Shown in pieces: positions 27,191 through 37,464 of a stretch of DNA of 64,000 nt; positions within the stretch are counted from its first letter, which is position 1, and the number at the start of each line of letters is the position of its first letter. The stretch lies in the NCBI RefSeq assembly GCF_000377505.1, contig NZ_KB898188.1, forward strand, positions 62,001 through 126,000, in the 5' to 3' direction. Source of the DNA: Paenibacillus massiliensis 2301065 = DSM 16942 (GTDB lineage Bacteria; Bacillota; Bacilli; Paenibacillales; Paenibacillaceae). The translations under genes were made by a program, and so were the position numbers. The notes below the pieces were generated by a model. That model was given only the letters and a program-made list of their open reading frames with translations, was not told where the DNA came from and did not search any database.

Positions 27191-29500
27191 CTAAACGATG
27201 AACTTCGAAAGCGTCTCCTTGAGGTTGTTGGATACATTCTCCAGCTTACCAGACAAGGTTACGAGCTGATTGCCCACGTTCTCCTGCTCACTGCTCAGGG
27301 AAGCTACTTCCTCTGAGGTTGCGGAGGATTGCTCGGCAACAGCACTTACATTGCTCATGGCATCAGACAATACGCTCTGTGACTGATTCAACTCCTGAAT
27401 CGAGCCCGTTACAGAATTAAGACGTTCTACGAAATCACCCATTTGCTGCTGTACAGAATTGAAGATTTCTGTTGTCTCCTTAACGGCGCCCATTTGTTCC
27501 CGGAACAATGGATAGACTTCAGACAATGCAGCTACCGTTTCGTTCATTTCAGACACAATGTTATCGACAATGTCCCCTGCCATAATAATGGACTGGCGAG
27601 ATTGGTCAGCCAATTGCCGAATCTCGTCTGCTACGACCATAAAGCCTCTTCCGGCTACCCCGGCACGCGCTGCTTCAATCGTAGCATTCAAGGATAGAAT
27701 ATTCGTCTGCTTCGTAATATTCTGTAGCACATCAAATACCTTGAATACCGAAGCTGTCGTCTCCTTCAGACGATCTACCTTCGCTACCAATGCCTTGGTT
27801 GTTTCCTCGGTCACACGTGTCTTGCTCATCAGCTGCTCTAGCTGCTTGGTACCCTCTTCGCTTGAACGCTCTACGTGACGGGCAGCATCTCCCATCTCTT
27901 TGTTTGAGTCGATGACGAGCTCCATCTGACGGGAAATATTCTCCGTTAACGCATTTCCTTTCTCCGCTTCAGTTGCCAGGCTGGTAGCCCCATTCGCAAT
28001 CTCTTCTGTTGCTACAGCGATCTCACGGGCCGAGACAGCGGTCTTTCTGGATGCATCACTAAGCTCAGAGGCTGTTCCCAGAACATCCTGTGCAGAATTG
28101 TTGGTAAGCTGCGCCAGGAGCGTTATTTGCTCCATCATTTCGTTGAAGCTGGCTGACAGCTGACCGATCTCATCCTGTGAATGATGCTTCGTGCGTACAC
28201 GCAAGTCACCCTTCGCTCCCTGAAGCATCAGCTCAGTCAGATTGGACAATGGACGAGCAATCATCCGAATCATGACCAGACCGATCACTACAGCTAGCGC
28301 AGCAGCGACAATAGCAAATATCCAGGTCGTAATCAGAATACTTCTGGCGTCAACTACCAGTTCCTTCACAGGTACTTGTCCATTCAGTATCCATTGTGAG
28401 CTCCCTAAAGTCGTATAGACCGCCAGTGTATTTACTTGCTGATCGCCGATATTCAGATTGAGATTCTTTGTTCCTTGCGGCTCTGTATAATCCTTTACGT
28501 AGTCGAGCTTCACTTCTCCCCCAGCCATATTGTCCAATGTAGACGCTACGACTGCCCCGTCTGAAGCTACGAGATCGACTCGACCTCCTGCACCCAAGGA
28601 GAGACCACTCAATTGCTCCTCCAGAATACTTGTCTTCAAGTCCATGACGAGCACGTAAGTACCCCCAACACCACTTACGTCGTTCATAGTTCTGACCAGT
28701 CTGAAGGTCTTACCCTCACTGTCCGTAGGAATCCAGCGTGCTCCCTTGTTTTGCAGCACTTCATCGAACCACGCTTCTTCACGAACCTCAACTCGATTTC
28801 CGGTTCCCATCGGGTTCTTACTCTTGTCCTCAGGGTACAGATATAGGCTCTCAATCGCTTTGTTCGTAAAAGCGATATTAGCGAGCTTCTTGTTAATCGT
28901 GTCTGTATTTACGAAGACATCAAATGAAGTTTGGTTCGGGTCCGATATTTTCTTGAGCAAATCAGACATCTCCGAGTCGAAAAATACCTGTGTCGAGGTA
29001 TCCAGCAGTCGCTCAAGAATAATGTCCAGCTTGTCTGCTGTCTGCGCGATCGTTTGTTGATATGCATCTGCTGCATTTTTCTCAATGACACCGCGAGCTG
29101 TCATATATGACATTACACCCAGACAGATTACGAAGAACATAATGGCAACGAAAAAGATAGCAAACAGCTTCATCCCGACCGACTTGACTGGATTTGCCTT
29201 GCGTATCATTGCTCCCATACCTTTGACAGTAAACGTTTTCATCCCGCGCGGTTGACGACCATTGCCCCCACCGTTCGCACTCCCTTGCGTGCCCTGACTG
29301 TTACCTTTCTTGCTCGGTAGCTTGGCCAACTGTTTCTTGAATAGAGGAGACAGCTTGCCTGCAGCTTGTCCAAGCTTTGCTTTTGTAGATTCCCATGGCT
29401 TAGATGAGCCCTCTACTACTTTTTGGATGTTCTGTGGTGCATTGGTGTCTTGAAACTTTTGGTTTTTGTTGCCCTGCTTGTTCTGACGTTTAAAACCCAT
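27191..29500 (-). CDS. Methyl-accepting chemotaxis protein with long basic N-terminus
   Basis: 769-aa chemoreceptor. TM1 at 111-131, an extracellular dCache-type sensor (about 135-380), TM2 near 385-405, HAMP (about 405-458) and an MA signalling domain. The MA hairpin tip has NATIEAARAGVAGRGFMVVADEIR. It signals to CheA. Unusually, 110 residues rich in Lys, Gln, Asn and Gly precede TM1. Start ATG 29500 follows GGTGAG; three codons earlier is an alternative. Monocistronic. Ligand unknown. Confidence 0.94.
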   Translation of the reverse strand: MGFKRQNKQGNKNQKFQDTNAPQNIQKVVEGSSKPWESTKAKLGQAAGKLSPLFKKQLAKLPSKKGNSQGTQGSANGGGNGRQPRGMKTFTVKGMGAMIRKANPVKSVGMKLFAIFFVAIMFFVICLGVMSYMTARGVIEKNAADAYQQTIAQTADKLDIILERLLDTSTQVFFDSEMSDLLKKISDPNQTSFDVFVNTDTINKKLANIAFTNKAIESLYLYPEDKSKNPMGTGNRVEVREEAWFDEVLQNKGARWIPTDSEGKTFRLVRTMNDVSGVGGTYVLVMDLKTSILEEQLSGLSLGAGGRVDLVASDGAVVASTLDNMAGGEVKLDYVKDYTEPQGTKNLNLNIGDQQVNTLAVYTTLGSSQWILNGQVPVKELVVDARSILITTWIFAIVAAALAVVIGLVMIRMIARPLSNLTELMLQGAKGDLRVRTKHHSQDEIGQLSASFNEMMEQITLLAQLTNNSAQDVLGTASELSDASRKTAVSAREIAVATEEIANGATSLATEAEKGNALTENISRQMELVIDSNKEMGDAARHVERSSEEGTKQLEQLMSKTRVTEETTKALVAKVDRLKETTASVFKVFDVLQNITKQTNILSLNATIEAARAGVAGRGFMVVADEIRQLADQSRQSIIMAGDIVDNIVSEMNETVAALSEVYPLFREQMGAVKETTEIFNSVQQQMGDFVERLNSVTGSIQELNQSQSVLSDAMSNVSAVAEQSSATSEEVASLSSEQENVGNQLVTLSGKLENVSNNLKETLSKFIV

Positions 29501-29886
29501 TTCTCTCACCTGCCGAATGTGTTATATTTCTCTCCTTACAACATTTTCCTCTTTCACAGCTTGCCTGAATAATACACGTCCCCCTTCCTATTTTTGGCCG
29601 CACGCTAAATAAGCACATGCCGGATTATGCACAAAGGTCTTGCTTGAGAGGCTTGACCATAGTCAATTGCCAGCTGCAACATGCATTCAAACATAGTTTT
29701 GGGGCATTATGTAAAAAGCTACTCTTAATATATATCGTAATATTATGGTCGGATGTTAACACTTTTTACGTCCCACTAATAAATTTCTTAAAACTTTTTT
29801 CCTATTCATGAATAAGACCCTCTTATTCAAAGAGGGTCTTAAGCAGCACTGTTATAGGATAATTGTCTTATAACTGGCGATTTATA
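29501..29886. other. Gap upstream of the chemoreceptor
   Basis: About 390 AT-rich bases with no gene. The minus strand contains TTGACT at about 29665, but no matching -10. I found no riboswitch match. A 12-bp hairpin lies at 29813-29841. Confidence 0.4.
29813..29841 (-). terminator. Probable terminator after trhP2
   Basis: TAAGACCCTCTT-ATTCA-AAGAGGGTCTTA, a perfect 12-bp stem about 45 bases past the stop. No T-run follows, so termination may be weak. Confidence 0.55.
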
Positions 29887-31215
29887 CTATTTTTTCTTAC
29901 GCATCATATCAAAATAAGATACAGGCTGGTCCACCTTCATTCGAATCGGCTGAAGTGGATGACGGGCAGCGTCAAGCTCATTGCCTTCTTCGTCCCAGAT
30001 TTGTCCAACCTTTTGCTTGAAGAAGGTACCGTTAGGCCCAAAGAACTCGATCTCATGTCCAGGCTTGAAGTGATTCCGTTGCTGAACAGTAGCCATACCA
30101 GTTGCTGCATCATAGTCCAATACGAGTCCAGCAAAATCGTAAGGTACCGCCTTCTCCTCAGGCTCATAGATATGATCCTCATGATCAGGTGTGTCATAGA
30201 AAAATCCAGTATTCAGCGGACGATTAGCTGCTTTGTTAATCTCTTCAACCCATTCTGGCTTGAGTACGTAGTTATCAGGGTCCGCCATATACGAATCAAT
30301 CGCTTGACGGTAGACATTCACCACAGTTGCTACATAGTGTATGGACTTCATACGTCCTTCGATCTTAAAGCTGTCCACACCCACATCAATCAGATCCGGA
30401 ATATGATCAATCATGCACAAATCCTTGGAGCCCATAGTGAAGGCATTATCCTTCTCCTCGAACAGCGGCAGCTGCGTCTCGCCAAGACGGAAGTTCTGAA
30501 GGACTCGGCTATCCCGTGCTTCCTCCTCAGAGATCCACGTACCCTCTGGACGAGCGTCCTCGAACAGATCATACTTCCAGCGGCAAGACTGACAGCAGCC
30601 CCCACGATTGGAATCACGATCCGTAAAATGATTGGACAGGACACAACGTCCGGAGAACGAGGAACACATGGCACCGTGAATAAAGGATTCTATTTCGATG
30701 TCGACATGCTTCTTGATCTCCTGAATCTCTTCCATACTAGTCTCACGTCCGAGCACAACCCGTGGTAGCCCCTGATCCTTCCAGAACTTCACAGCTTGCC
30801 AGTTCAACGTGGATTGCTGAGTGCTCAGATGGACTTCCAGTCCAGGTACGAACTTGCGAGCTACATCAATGATCGCCGGATCAGCCGCAATAATCGCAGA
30901 GATTCCCGCGTCATGCAGGTTCTGCAAATATTCCTTAATTCCTTCGATATCTTCATTATGTGCATAAATGTTGGTGGCCACAAACACCTTGGCCCCATAC
31001 TTTCGTGCAAATTCCACACCCTCACGCATTTCCTCAAAGCTGAAATTATCCGCATTCGAGCGCAGGCCATAATGCTGACCTCCGATATAGACAGCGTCTG
31101 CTCCATAATGAATCGCAAATTTTAGCTTCTCCAGATTCCCTGCCGGTGCCAGAAGCTCCGGTTTATCAAGACGGTTTCTCTTTCCTGCGTATTTAGGCTT
31201 CGTTAAGGTTGCCAT
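29887..31215 (-). CDS. yrrO: U32-family tRNA hydroxylation protein (YrrO / TrhP2-like)
   Basis: 442 aa, peptidase U32 family. It shows the signatures PELLAPAGNLEKLKFAIHYGADAVY and ESFIHGAMCSSFSGRC, plus a cysteine set (GGCCQSCRWKY) that fits the Fe-S cluster of this branch. In B. subtilis the YrrN-YrrO pair acts in prephenate-dependent hydroxylation of wobble uridine in tRNA; older names call it collagenase-like. Start ATG 31215 (MATLTKP) has GGGGTGG 8 bases ahead; a GTG four codons earlier is possible. Next to the partner gene, 28 bases downstream. Confidence 0.92.
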   Translation of the reverse strand: MATLTKPKYAGKRNRLDKPELLAPAGNLEKLKFAIHYGADAVYIGGQHYGLRSNADNFSFEEMREGVEFARKYGAKVFVATNIYAHNEDIEGIKEYLQNLHDAGISAIIAADPAIIDVARKFVPGLEVHLSTQQSTLNWQAVKFWKDQGLPRVVLGRETSMEEIQEIKKHVDIEIESFIHGAMCSSFSGRCVLSNHFTDRDSNRGGCCQSCRWKYDLFEDARPEGTWISEEEARDSRVLQNFRLGETQLPLFEEKDNAFTMGSKDLCMIDHIPDLIDVGVDSFKIEGRMKSIHYVATVVNVYRQAIDSYMADPDNYVLKPEWVEEINKAANRPLNTGFFYDTPDHEDHIYEPEEKAVPYDFAGLVLDYDAATGMATVQQRNHFKPGHEIEFFGPNGTFFKQKVGQIWDEEGNELDAARHPLQPIRMKVDQPVSYFDMMRKKK

Positions 31216-31243
31216 CGTGTTGTCCACCCCTTTTTATTTTCAA

Positions 31244-32176
31244 TTAATAAACCTGCTCTTTATAGAAAAATCCGAAGGACAGCTCCCGCTCCGGGTCCTG
31301 CAATCGCCTTACTTCATCCAGCCAGCTCTCATCGAACGCGTAGCTGTCAGCATCAGCAGCATAGGCATCTATGGCCTGACGATAAGCCTTGACTGCAGCG
31401 CAGTTATAAGCGAGCGACTTCATAAGGCCTTCGATCTTGAAGCTGTGCACGCCAGCTTCCATCATAATATGCAGATCCTCGATAATACAGATGTCATCCG
31501 AACTCATGATATGCGTTCCGTTGACATCCTCATAGATAGGGAACTTCTGATCAGGGCGCTCATCCGTCTCGATCAGGAACAACCCGCGATCCATGCCTAG
31601 ATTACCATCCACTGGACGATTCTGATGCTTCATGTAACTAGCCACCAGACTGCGCTTGGAATGATAAATGTTCGTCATCCCATGCACCTGCACCTGGGCC
31701 TCGATCTGTAGGTGAGGAATCATCCCTGTAATCTCATCCATATTTAGCTCACGTGCCAGTACGACGCGAGAAGCTCCCTTCTCGCCCCAGTAGTTAGCTG
31801 TGGCATAGTTCGTCGAGGTCATCTCGGCATTCCAGAACAAACGAATATTCGGAGCATGCTCTCTCGCAGCTGCCAGCACAGAGGGGTCATTGAATTCGAT
31901 CGCATCCACGCCGTACTCCGCAAGCTTCTCGATATATGTCGGGATCGACTGCAGCAGATCGTTGGTCATCAAGTTGCTCATAGATACGTAGACTTTCCCG
32001 TTACGCTTGTGCGCCTCATCAACGGTCTCCTTGATTTGCTCCAGCGTAAAGCTACCCGGCAGGCGCATACCAAAGCGGTCATCCCCGATCAGCAGGGCAT
32101 CTGCTCCTGCCTCCAGAAGCTGCCGTGCCTCCTGCGGTGTAGCTGCCGTAACAAGCAGTTCCGGTTTTTTTTGCAT
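31244..32176 (-). CDS. yrrN: U32-family tRNA hydroxylation protein (YrrN / TrhP1-like)
   Basis: 310 aa, shorter U32 partner of the downstream gene, with ELLVTAATPQEARQLLEAGADALLI and QVQVHGMTNIYHSKRSLV. It lacks the cysteine cluster of YrrO, as expected for the first subunit of the pair. Start ATG 32176 (MQKKPEL) follows GGAG by 9 bases. It lies 12 bases after mltG; the yrrM methyltransferase found between them in B. subtilis is absent. Confidence 0.92.
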   Translation of the reverse strand: MQKKPELLVTAATPQEARQLLEAGADALLIGDDRFGMRLPGSFTLEQIKETVDEAHKRNGKVYVSMSNLMTNDLLQSIPTYIEKLAEYGVDAIEFNDPSVLAAAREHAPNIRLFWNAEMTSTNYATANYWGEKGASRVVLARELNMDEITGMIPHLQIEAQVQVHGMTNIYHSKRSLVASYMKHQNRPVDGNLGMDRGLFLIETDERPDQKFPIYEDVNGTHIMSSDDICIIEDLHIMMEAGVHSFKIEGLMKSLAYNCAAVKAYRQAIDAYAADADSYAFDESWLDEVRRLQDPERELSFGFFYKEQVY

Positions 32177-32188
32177 ATTGTACAACTC

Positions 32189-33295
32189 CTATTGTGTCAC
32201 ATTTTTGCTAGCTTCGATATTGTGTAAATGCTCCTGATACGTACGCCCGAACAAATGCCCCTGCGTACCATCCTTCTTTGTCACATAGTAGAAATAATCC
32301 GTATTGGCTGGCTCCAGCGCAGCTTCTACGGCGCTTAGACTCGGGCTCGAGATCGGTCCTGGCGGTAGTCCGTCATACATATACGTATTGTACGGGGTAT
32401 CTACCTCCAGATCCTTGAACAGAAGCCGCTCCTTCTGCTTGTCCAGCATATATTGCACCGTGGCATCAATCTCAAGCCTTTGCCCTTTCTTCAGCCGATT
32501 ATAGATAACGCTGGCTACCATCGGACGCTCTTCATCCACCACAACCTCACGCTCAATCAGGGAAGCGACCGTCATCAGCTCATGTAAGGATTCGCCGCGT
32601 TCCTGCAGTCGTGCCTCCAGATCGGTGATGGAGTCCAGCTCCTTCTGGGTCTGCTGCAGCATTACTGTAACAATATCCTTTACTGTACTGTCCTTCTTCA
32701 CCTCATAAGTCTCAGGGAACAGGTAGCCCTCCAGTTGATATCTCAGCTTATCATTCCGCGGAATCGAATCGGCCAGTGGGAGCTCGAAGGCAGCTGCATC
32801 ATTGGCCAGCTTGAGGAACTCTTCCTTGTCCGCAATTCCTGCTTCCTGAAGTCGATCAGCGATCTGGATTACTGTATAGCCCTCAGGAATGGTAAAACGC
32901 AGCATTTCTTCCTTCTCAACGTCTCCTGAGGATAACTTCGTTATAATTGCATCAAAATCGGCCCCAGGTGTAACCGCGTAATTCCCCGCCTGGAAGCCGC
33001 TCCCGACATTATTCCATCTCACATATCCTTTAAAAACGAGAGCATTCCGAATAAGATCTTTCTCCTCCAGCAGGTCAGCAATCCTAGAGGAGCTCATCCC
33101 TTGTTCTATGGTAAAAGCAACAGGCTCGGACTTTGCTTGCACAGGCTGCATCATTTGCCACAGATACCACGCAGCTCCTCCCGCTAATAGAACAAGCAAG
33201 AGCAGGAAGAGCAATGCCGGTCTAGATTTACGCTTCAACAATCCCAACCCCTTCACAGCCAAAAAGAGCGGACTGGTCCGCCCTTTCAGGTTCAT
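32189..33295 (-). CDS. mltG: Endolytic murein transglycosylase MltG
   Basis: Membrane-anchored lytic transglycosylase that cuts nascent glycan strands. TM helix at about 27-48, a LysM-like region, then the YceG domain with catalytic glutamate in ASLIEREVVV and the IDATVQYML and DTPYNTYMYDGLPPGPI signatures. The start is uncertain. ATG 33295 has no ribosome site. A GTG at 33256 and a TTG at 33235 (MKRKSRP, preceded by GAAGGGG) are alternatives that give a more usual short cytoplasmic tail. A GC-rich hairpin with T-tail lies inside the longest reading at about 33265-33282. Confidence 0.93.
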   Translation of the reverse strand: MNLKGRTSPLFLAVKGLGLLKRKSRPALLFLLLLVLLAGGAAWYLWQMMQPVQAKSEPVAFTIEQGMSSSRIADLLEEKDLIRNALVFKGYVRWNNVGSGFQAGNYAVTPGADFDAIITKLSSGDVEKEEMLRFTIPEGYTVIQIADRLQEAGIADKEEFLKLANDAAAFELPLADSIPRNDKLRYQLEGYLFPETYEVKKDSTVKDIVTVMLQQTQKELDSITDLEARLQERGESLHELMTVASLIEREVVVDEERPMVASVIYNRLKKGQRLEIDATVQYMLDKQKERLLFKDLEVDTPYNTYMYDGLPPGPISSPSLSAVEAALEPANTDYFYYVTKKDGTQGHLFGRTYQEHLHNIEASKNVTQ

Positions 33296-33340
33296 CTCAA
33301 CAGGCTTTACAATTGGTCAAGCTTCTTCTGGCCGTCAAGC

Positions 33341-33640
33341 TTACTCCGGCAAGGTTACTTCGTCGTATAGCTCGGCAATGTCTTCCCATTCCTCATCATC
33401 CTCAATGGTTGTGAGTTCAGGCTCCCCATCACCGTTATATTGAACACGCAATAACTCATAATCCTCTGCAGATGCATTCGGTGCCTGGATCACGACATAG
33501 CCTTGACCCTGTACCTGGAATTCCGCTACTAGCTGATACATGACGCTCTTCCCCTGTTCATCCTCCAGCTCGATGTCAAAGCCGAAGGATTCCTGAAGTC
33601 GAGACAGCCACTGAATATCTTCACGAGAGTAGGATGTCAT
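33341..33640 (-). CDS. DUF1292 family protein, second copy
   Basis: 99-aa acidic protein of the YrzB/DUF1292 type (FGFDIELEDEQGKSVMYQLVAEFQVQGQGYVVI). It overlaps the upstream DUF1292 gene by four bases (ATGA), so translation is coupled. Function unknown. The two adjacent copies are diverged paralogues. Confidence 0.85.
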   Translation of the reverse strand: MTSYSREDIQWLSRLQESFGFDIELEDEQGKSVMYQLVAEFQVQGQGYVVIQAPNASAEDYELLRVQYNGDGEPELTTIEDDEEWEDIAELYDEVTLPE

Positions 33641-33939
33641 GCGTCAGCATCCTCTTCCTCTTCTACAAATGTATTAAAAGTTTCTTCGACGATCTCCCAT
33701 TCGGCGTCATCCTGGATGACAAATAGCTTGATATCGTCTCCCTCTTCTTCATAGCGGAACGCATATACATCGGTCTCATCCTCTTCAGGCTCGACTGGTG
33801 CAACCATCATATACTTGGCGTCGGAGCCATCTACCTCGAATTTCATAATGACCTCGAATTCCTCTTCGTTGCCATCTTCATCAGCGATGTAGATAATTTC
33901 CGGTTGCTCTTCTTCCAATTCCACTCGGTTATCAGCCAT
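33637..33939 (-). CDS. yrzB: DUF1292 family protein YrzB
   Basis: 100-aa very acidic protein with the DUF1292 core EIIYIADEDGNEEEFEVIMKF. It sits in the conserved order ireB-ruvX-yrzB. Start ATG 33939 (MADNRVE) follows a GGTGAGGGGG stretch. Function unknown in all species. Confidence 0.9.
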   Translation of the reverse strand: MADNRVELEEEQPEIIYIADEDGNEEEFEVIMKFEVDGSDAKYMMVAPVEPEEDETDVYAFRYEEEGDDIKLFVIQDDAEWEIVEETFNTFVEEEEDADA

Positions 33940-33952
33940 TGCGAAATCCCCC

Positions 33953-34369
33953 TCACCTTGTACTGTTAGCATCCAAATAATTTTGCAAGATCAAGCATGC
34001 CGCCATTTTGTCCACAACCTGCTTGCGCTTCTTCCGGCTTACATCAGCATCAATCAATGCACGCTCGGCAGAAACGGTAGTGAGCCTCTCATCCCAAAGG
34101 TGAACGGGGATGTTCAATACTTCGCGCAAATGCTCAGCGAACGCCATTGCCAGCTCTCCTCTGGGACCGATGGTTCCATTCATGTTCTTGGGAAGACCCA
34201 ATACAATCTGCTCCACCTCATGCTCCTTGACGAGGGCTTCGATTCTGGCAAACTCACCTGCATCCTTGCGCCTTTCAATAACTTCCAAACCTTGAGCGGT
34301 CCAGCCGAACGCATCGCTTAGTGCGACACCGATTCTGCGGTCACCGTAATCCAGTCCCAGTAATCTCAT
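33953..34369 (-). CDS. ruvX: Putative Holliday junction resolvase RuvX/YqgF
   Basis: 138-aa RNase H-like nuclease also implicated in pre-16S rRNA processing. Acidic residues are in [16 protein letters not shown], in [12 protein letters not shown] and in WDERLTT, and [17 protein letters not shown] is typical. GGGAGA precedes ATG 34369, 10 bases after ireB. Confidence 0.94.
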   Translation of the reverse strand: MRLLGLDYGDRRIGVALSDAFGWTAQGLEVIERRKDAGEFARIEALVKEHEVEQIVLGLPKNMNGTIGPRGELAMAFAEHLREVLNIPVHLWDERLTTVSAERALIDADVSRKKRKQVVDKMAACLILQNYLDANSTR

Positions 34370-34379
34370 CCAGTCTCCC

Positions 34380-34640
34380 TTAACGATGGTTGGCCAGATA
34401 GGAACGGACTAATTCTTCAATCAACTCATCGCGTTCTTTCTTGCGAACCAGACTTCTTGCATTGTTATGACGGGGAATGTAAGCGGGGTCCCCGGATAAC
34501 AGGTAGCCGACGATCTGGTTGATTGGATTGTACTCCTTCTCCACCAGTGCGTCGTATACTGTCAACAAAATTTCCTGGGAAGACGCTTCTTCCTCGTCCC
34601 CTTTGACATTAAACTTGACCGTCTTATCCATAGAGTCCAT
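34380..34640 (-). CDS. ireB: IreB family regulatory phosphoprotein (YrzL)
   Basis: 86 aa, family DUF965. In Enterococcus the homologue is a substrate of the IreK Ser/Thr kinase and affects cephalosporin tolerance. Typical residues are [11 protein letters not shown] near the start (phosphorylatable Thr), [19 protein letters not shown] and RNNARSL-like [10 protein letters not shown]. Start ATG 34640 follows GAGGTG. First gene of ireB-ruvX-yrzB. Confidence 0.93.
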   Translation of the reverse strand: MDSMDKTVKFNVKGDEEEASSQEILLTVYDALVEKEYNPINQIVGYLLSGDPAYIPRHNNARSLVRKKERDELIEELVRSYLANHR

Positions 34641-34697
34641 GTTGACACCTCGCTTCCACAAAACATGTGTACATGTTATGTCCAGCTTTTCTTCTCT

Positions 34698-34703
34698 ATC
34701 ATA
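34698..34703 (-). promoter_or_regulatory. Possible extended -10 promoter for ireB operon
   Basis: TGGTATGAT on the minus strand (-10 TATGAT with TGN extension), 58 bases before the ireB ATG. The -35 is weak. Confidence 0.35.
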
Positions 34704-34771
34704 CCATAATCAGCGCCCCGTAAGGAAATAAAGGAATTGGAAATCCATTATTTAGGGCAAAAATTCTTCAC

Positions 34772-37396
34772 TTAGCCTTGGGACACCAGCTCTACGGCAC
34801 GCTTCAAAGCTTCATCCAGCTTGGATACATCCTTGCCGCCCGCTTGAGCCATGTCTGGTCGGCCGCCGCCGCCGCCGCCGCAGACTGAAGCAATCTCCTT
34901 GACCAGCTTGCCTGCATGAAGTCCTGCCTGGACCTGCTCCTTCGGCACGGATACGACAAAGTTCACCTTGTCTTCCATTACTGCACCGAGTACGAGCACT
35001 GCCTCCGGCAGCTTGCCTTTCAGCTCATCTGCAATAGCACGCAATGCGTCCATATTCGTGGCTTCCACTCGTACAGCTAGCAGTGTTGTATTGCCTGCCT
35101 GCACGACTTTATCCGTCAATTGACCAGCCTCAATCGCACTCAGCTTGCCTTGCAGGGACTCGTTCTCACGGCTCAGCTCTTTCATTTGCTGATGAAGACC
35201 TTCGATTCGCTTAGGCACATCTGCAATGTTGGATTTGAGCAGGCTGGCTGAGGCTTTGAGCAGCTCCAGCTGTTCTTCCATATATGCATACGCATTACGA
35301 CCCGTTACGGCTTCAATTCTTCTGACACCCGATCCAATACCGCTCTCGCCAAGCAGCTTGAACAGGCCGATCTGCGATGTATTGCTCACATGACATCCAC
35401 CACATAGCTCAATGCTGTATTCGCCAACCTTGACTACCCTTACGATGTCCCCATACTTCTCGCCGAACAGTGCCATAGCTCCCATGGCTTTAGCTTCGTC
35501 AATCGGCTTCAGGTCAATACTCACGGATTCCTGAGCCCAGATGTGGTTATTCACCCGACGTTCAATATCTGCTAGCTCTTCCGCAGTAATGCTACCGAAG
35601 TGAGAGAAGTCAAAGCGCAGACGGGAGGCCTCTACCAGAGAGCCTGCCTGATTGACATGCTCGCCTAATACTTCCTTGAGCGCTTTGTGCAGCAGATGCG
35701 TGGCCGTATGGTTTTTCTCGATATCCTGACGCGCCTGACTATTCACCTCAGCCCGAATGGAGTCACCTACACGAAGCTCGCCAGCTTCCACCACGATCTG
35801 ATGGACATGCTGTCCTTGAGGTGCCTTGCTCAATCCTTCCACTCGTGCCGTAACCGTGCCACCACGCAGGACACCACGGTCACTTACCTGACCGCCGCTC
35901 TCAGCATAGAATGGCGTTACATCCAGTACAATCTGTGCAGTCTGTCCTTCATGCAGCTGATCGACGAGAGCATCCTCATGGATAATCGCAACAACCTTGG
36001 ATTCGGTCACCAAATCATGATACCCAACAAATTCACTTTTAACCGTCAATTCGGACAATGCTCCGCCCTGTACCTTCATGCTTCCGCTGTCCTTACGGGC
36101 AACACGCGCCCGTTCACGCTGTTCCTGCATGGCCTGATCGAAGCCCTCACGGTCCACGCCAAGTCCATGCTCGCTCGCATAGTCCTCTGTCAGATCGAAC
36201 GGGAAGCCATACGTGTCATACAGCTTAAATGCATCAGCACCACTGATGGTCTTCAGACCGTTGCTGGTCGCTGCAGCACTGATCTCTGCCAGGATGGCCA
36301 GACCGTCGCTAAGCGTCTCATGGAAACGCTCCTCCTCCGTCTTGATAACCTTGACGATGAATTCGCGCTTCTCTACTACTTCCGGGTAGTATACGCCCAT
36401 GATGTCGCCTACTGTCTCGACCAGCTCATACATGAATGGACGCTCCATGCCCAGCATTTTTCCGTAACGGACAGCCCGGCGGAGCAGTCTGCGGATGACA
36501 TAGCCTCGACCTTCATTAGAAGGAAGCACGCCATCTCCCACAGCAAATGCTACGGTACGGATATGATCCGCAATCACCTTCAGGGCTACATCCGTATCCA
36601 CATGCTCGTTGTATGTCACATTGGCAATAGACGCTGCTTTCTGAATAATAGGCTGGAACAGGTCCGTATCAAAGTTAGAGTTCACGTCCTGCAGGATGGA
36701 TGCAAAACGCTCCAGCCCGGCACCTGTATCAATATTCTTATTCGGAAGCGGCGTATAGCTGCCATCCTTGTTATGATTGAACTGTGAAAATACGAGGTTC
36801 CATACCTCCAGGTAGCGTTCGTTCTCGCCGCCAGGATACATCTCGGGATCGGACATATCGCTACCGTAGGCTTCACCACGATCATAGAAGATTTCGGTAC
36901 ATGGACCACAAGGACCCTCACCGATATCCCAGAAATTGTCCTCCAGCTTGATGATACGCTCGGCTGGGAGACCAACCTTCTCGTTCCACAGCTTGTACGC
37001 CTCTTCATCCTCAGGATATACCGTAACCGACAGACGCTCTGGATCAAAGCCGATCCATTGCGGTGAGGTCAGGAACTCCCATGCCCAGGTCACAACCTCT
37101 TCCTTGAAATAGTCACCAATGGAGAAGTTGCCCAGCATTTCAAAAAATGTATGGTGTCTGCGTGTCTTGCCGACATTCTCAATATCATTGGTACGAATAC
37201 ATTTCTGCGAGTTCGCAATACGCGGATTATCCGGCTTCACACGACCGTCGAAGTATGGCTTCAATGGTGCCATGCCCGCATTAATCCACAGCAGCGATGG
37301 ATCATTGTGAGGAACTAGCGATGCGCTTAGTTCAATATGGTGTCCTTTTTCTGCAAAAAACTCGAGCCATTTGGAACGGATTTCACTGGCTTTCAT
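34772..37396 (-). CDS. alaS: Alanyl-tRNA synthetase
   Basis: Charges tRNA-Ala. 874 aa from ATG 37396 ([14 protein letters not shown]). GGAGG stands 7 bases before it, better spaced than for the ATG two codons earlier. Class II catalytic core at the N-terminus (about 1-240), tRNA-recognition region, editing domain with zinc ligands HTATHLLH and CGGCHV, and C-Ala domain ending with the [15 protein letters not shown] signature. Preceded by a T-box leader. Confidence 0.97.
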   Translation of the reverse strand: MKASEIRSKWLEFFAEKGHHIELSASLVPHNDPSLLWINAGMAPLKPYFDGRVKPDNPRIANSQKCIRTNDIENVGKTRRHHTFFEMLGNFSIGDYFKEEVVTWAWEFLTSPQWIGFDPERLSVTVYPEDEEAYKLWNEKVGLPAERIIKLEDNFWDIGEGPCGPCTEIFYDRGEAYGSDMSDPEMYPGGENERYLEVWNLVFSQFNHNKDGSYTPLPNKNIDTGAGLERFASILQDVNSNFDTDLFQPIIQKAASIANVTYNEHVDTDVALKVIADHIRTVAFAVGDGVLPSNEGRGYVIRRLLRRAVRYGKMLGMERPFMYELVETVGDIMGVYYPEVVEKREFIVKVIKTEEERFHETLSDGLAILAEISAAATSNGLKTISGADAFKLYDTYGFPFDLTEDYASEHGLGVDREGFDQAMQEQRERARVARKDSGSMKVQGGALSELTVKSEFVGYHDLVTESKVVAIIHEDALVDQLHEGQTAQIVLDVTPFYAESGGQVSDRGVLRGGTVTARVEGLSKAPQGQHVHQIVVEAGELRVGDSIRAEVNSQARQDIEKNHTATHLLHKALKEVLGEHVNQAGSLVEASRLRFDFSHFGSITAEELADIERRVNNHIWAQESVSIDLKPIDEAKAMGAMALFGEKYGDIVRVVKVGEYSIELCGGCHVSNTSQIGLFKLLGESGIGSGVRRIEAVTGRNAYAYMEEQLELLKASASLLKSNIADVPKRIEGLHQQMKELSRENESLQGKLSAIEAGQLTDKVVQAGNTTLLAVRVEATNMDALRAIADELKGKLPEAVLVLGAVMEDKVNFVVSVPKEQVQAGLHAGKLVKEIASVCGGGGGGRPDMAQAGGKDVSKLDEALKRAVELVSQG

Positions 37397-37464
37397 GTTC
37401 ATGCCTCCACTATCAGAATTAAGATGATTGGTTCGTGCTGAATCAAAAATAGATGTGAAAATAC

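Noticed and set aside
29501..29886. A c-di-GMP or other riboswitch ahead of the chemoreceptor
   Set aside because: The conserved core sequences of GEMM-type riboswitches are not present on the minus strand.
29863..30768. 301-codon plus-strand ORF opposite yrrO
   Set aside because: Antisense shadow of a well-supported gene, no motifs.
35687..36787. 366-codon plus-strand ORF opposite alaS
   Set aside because: Antisense shadow; composition is not protein-like.
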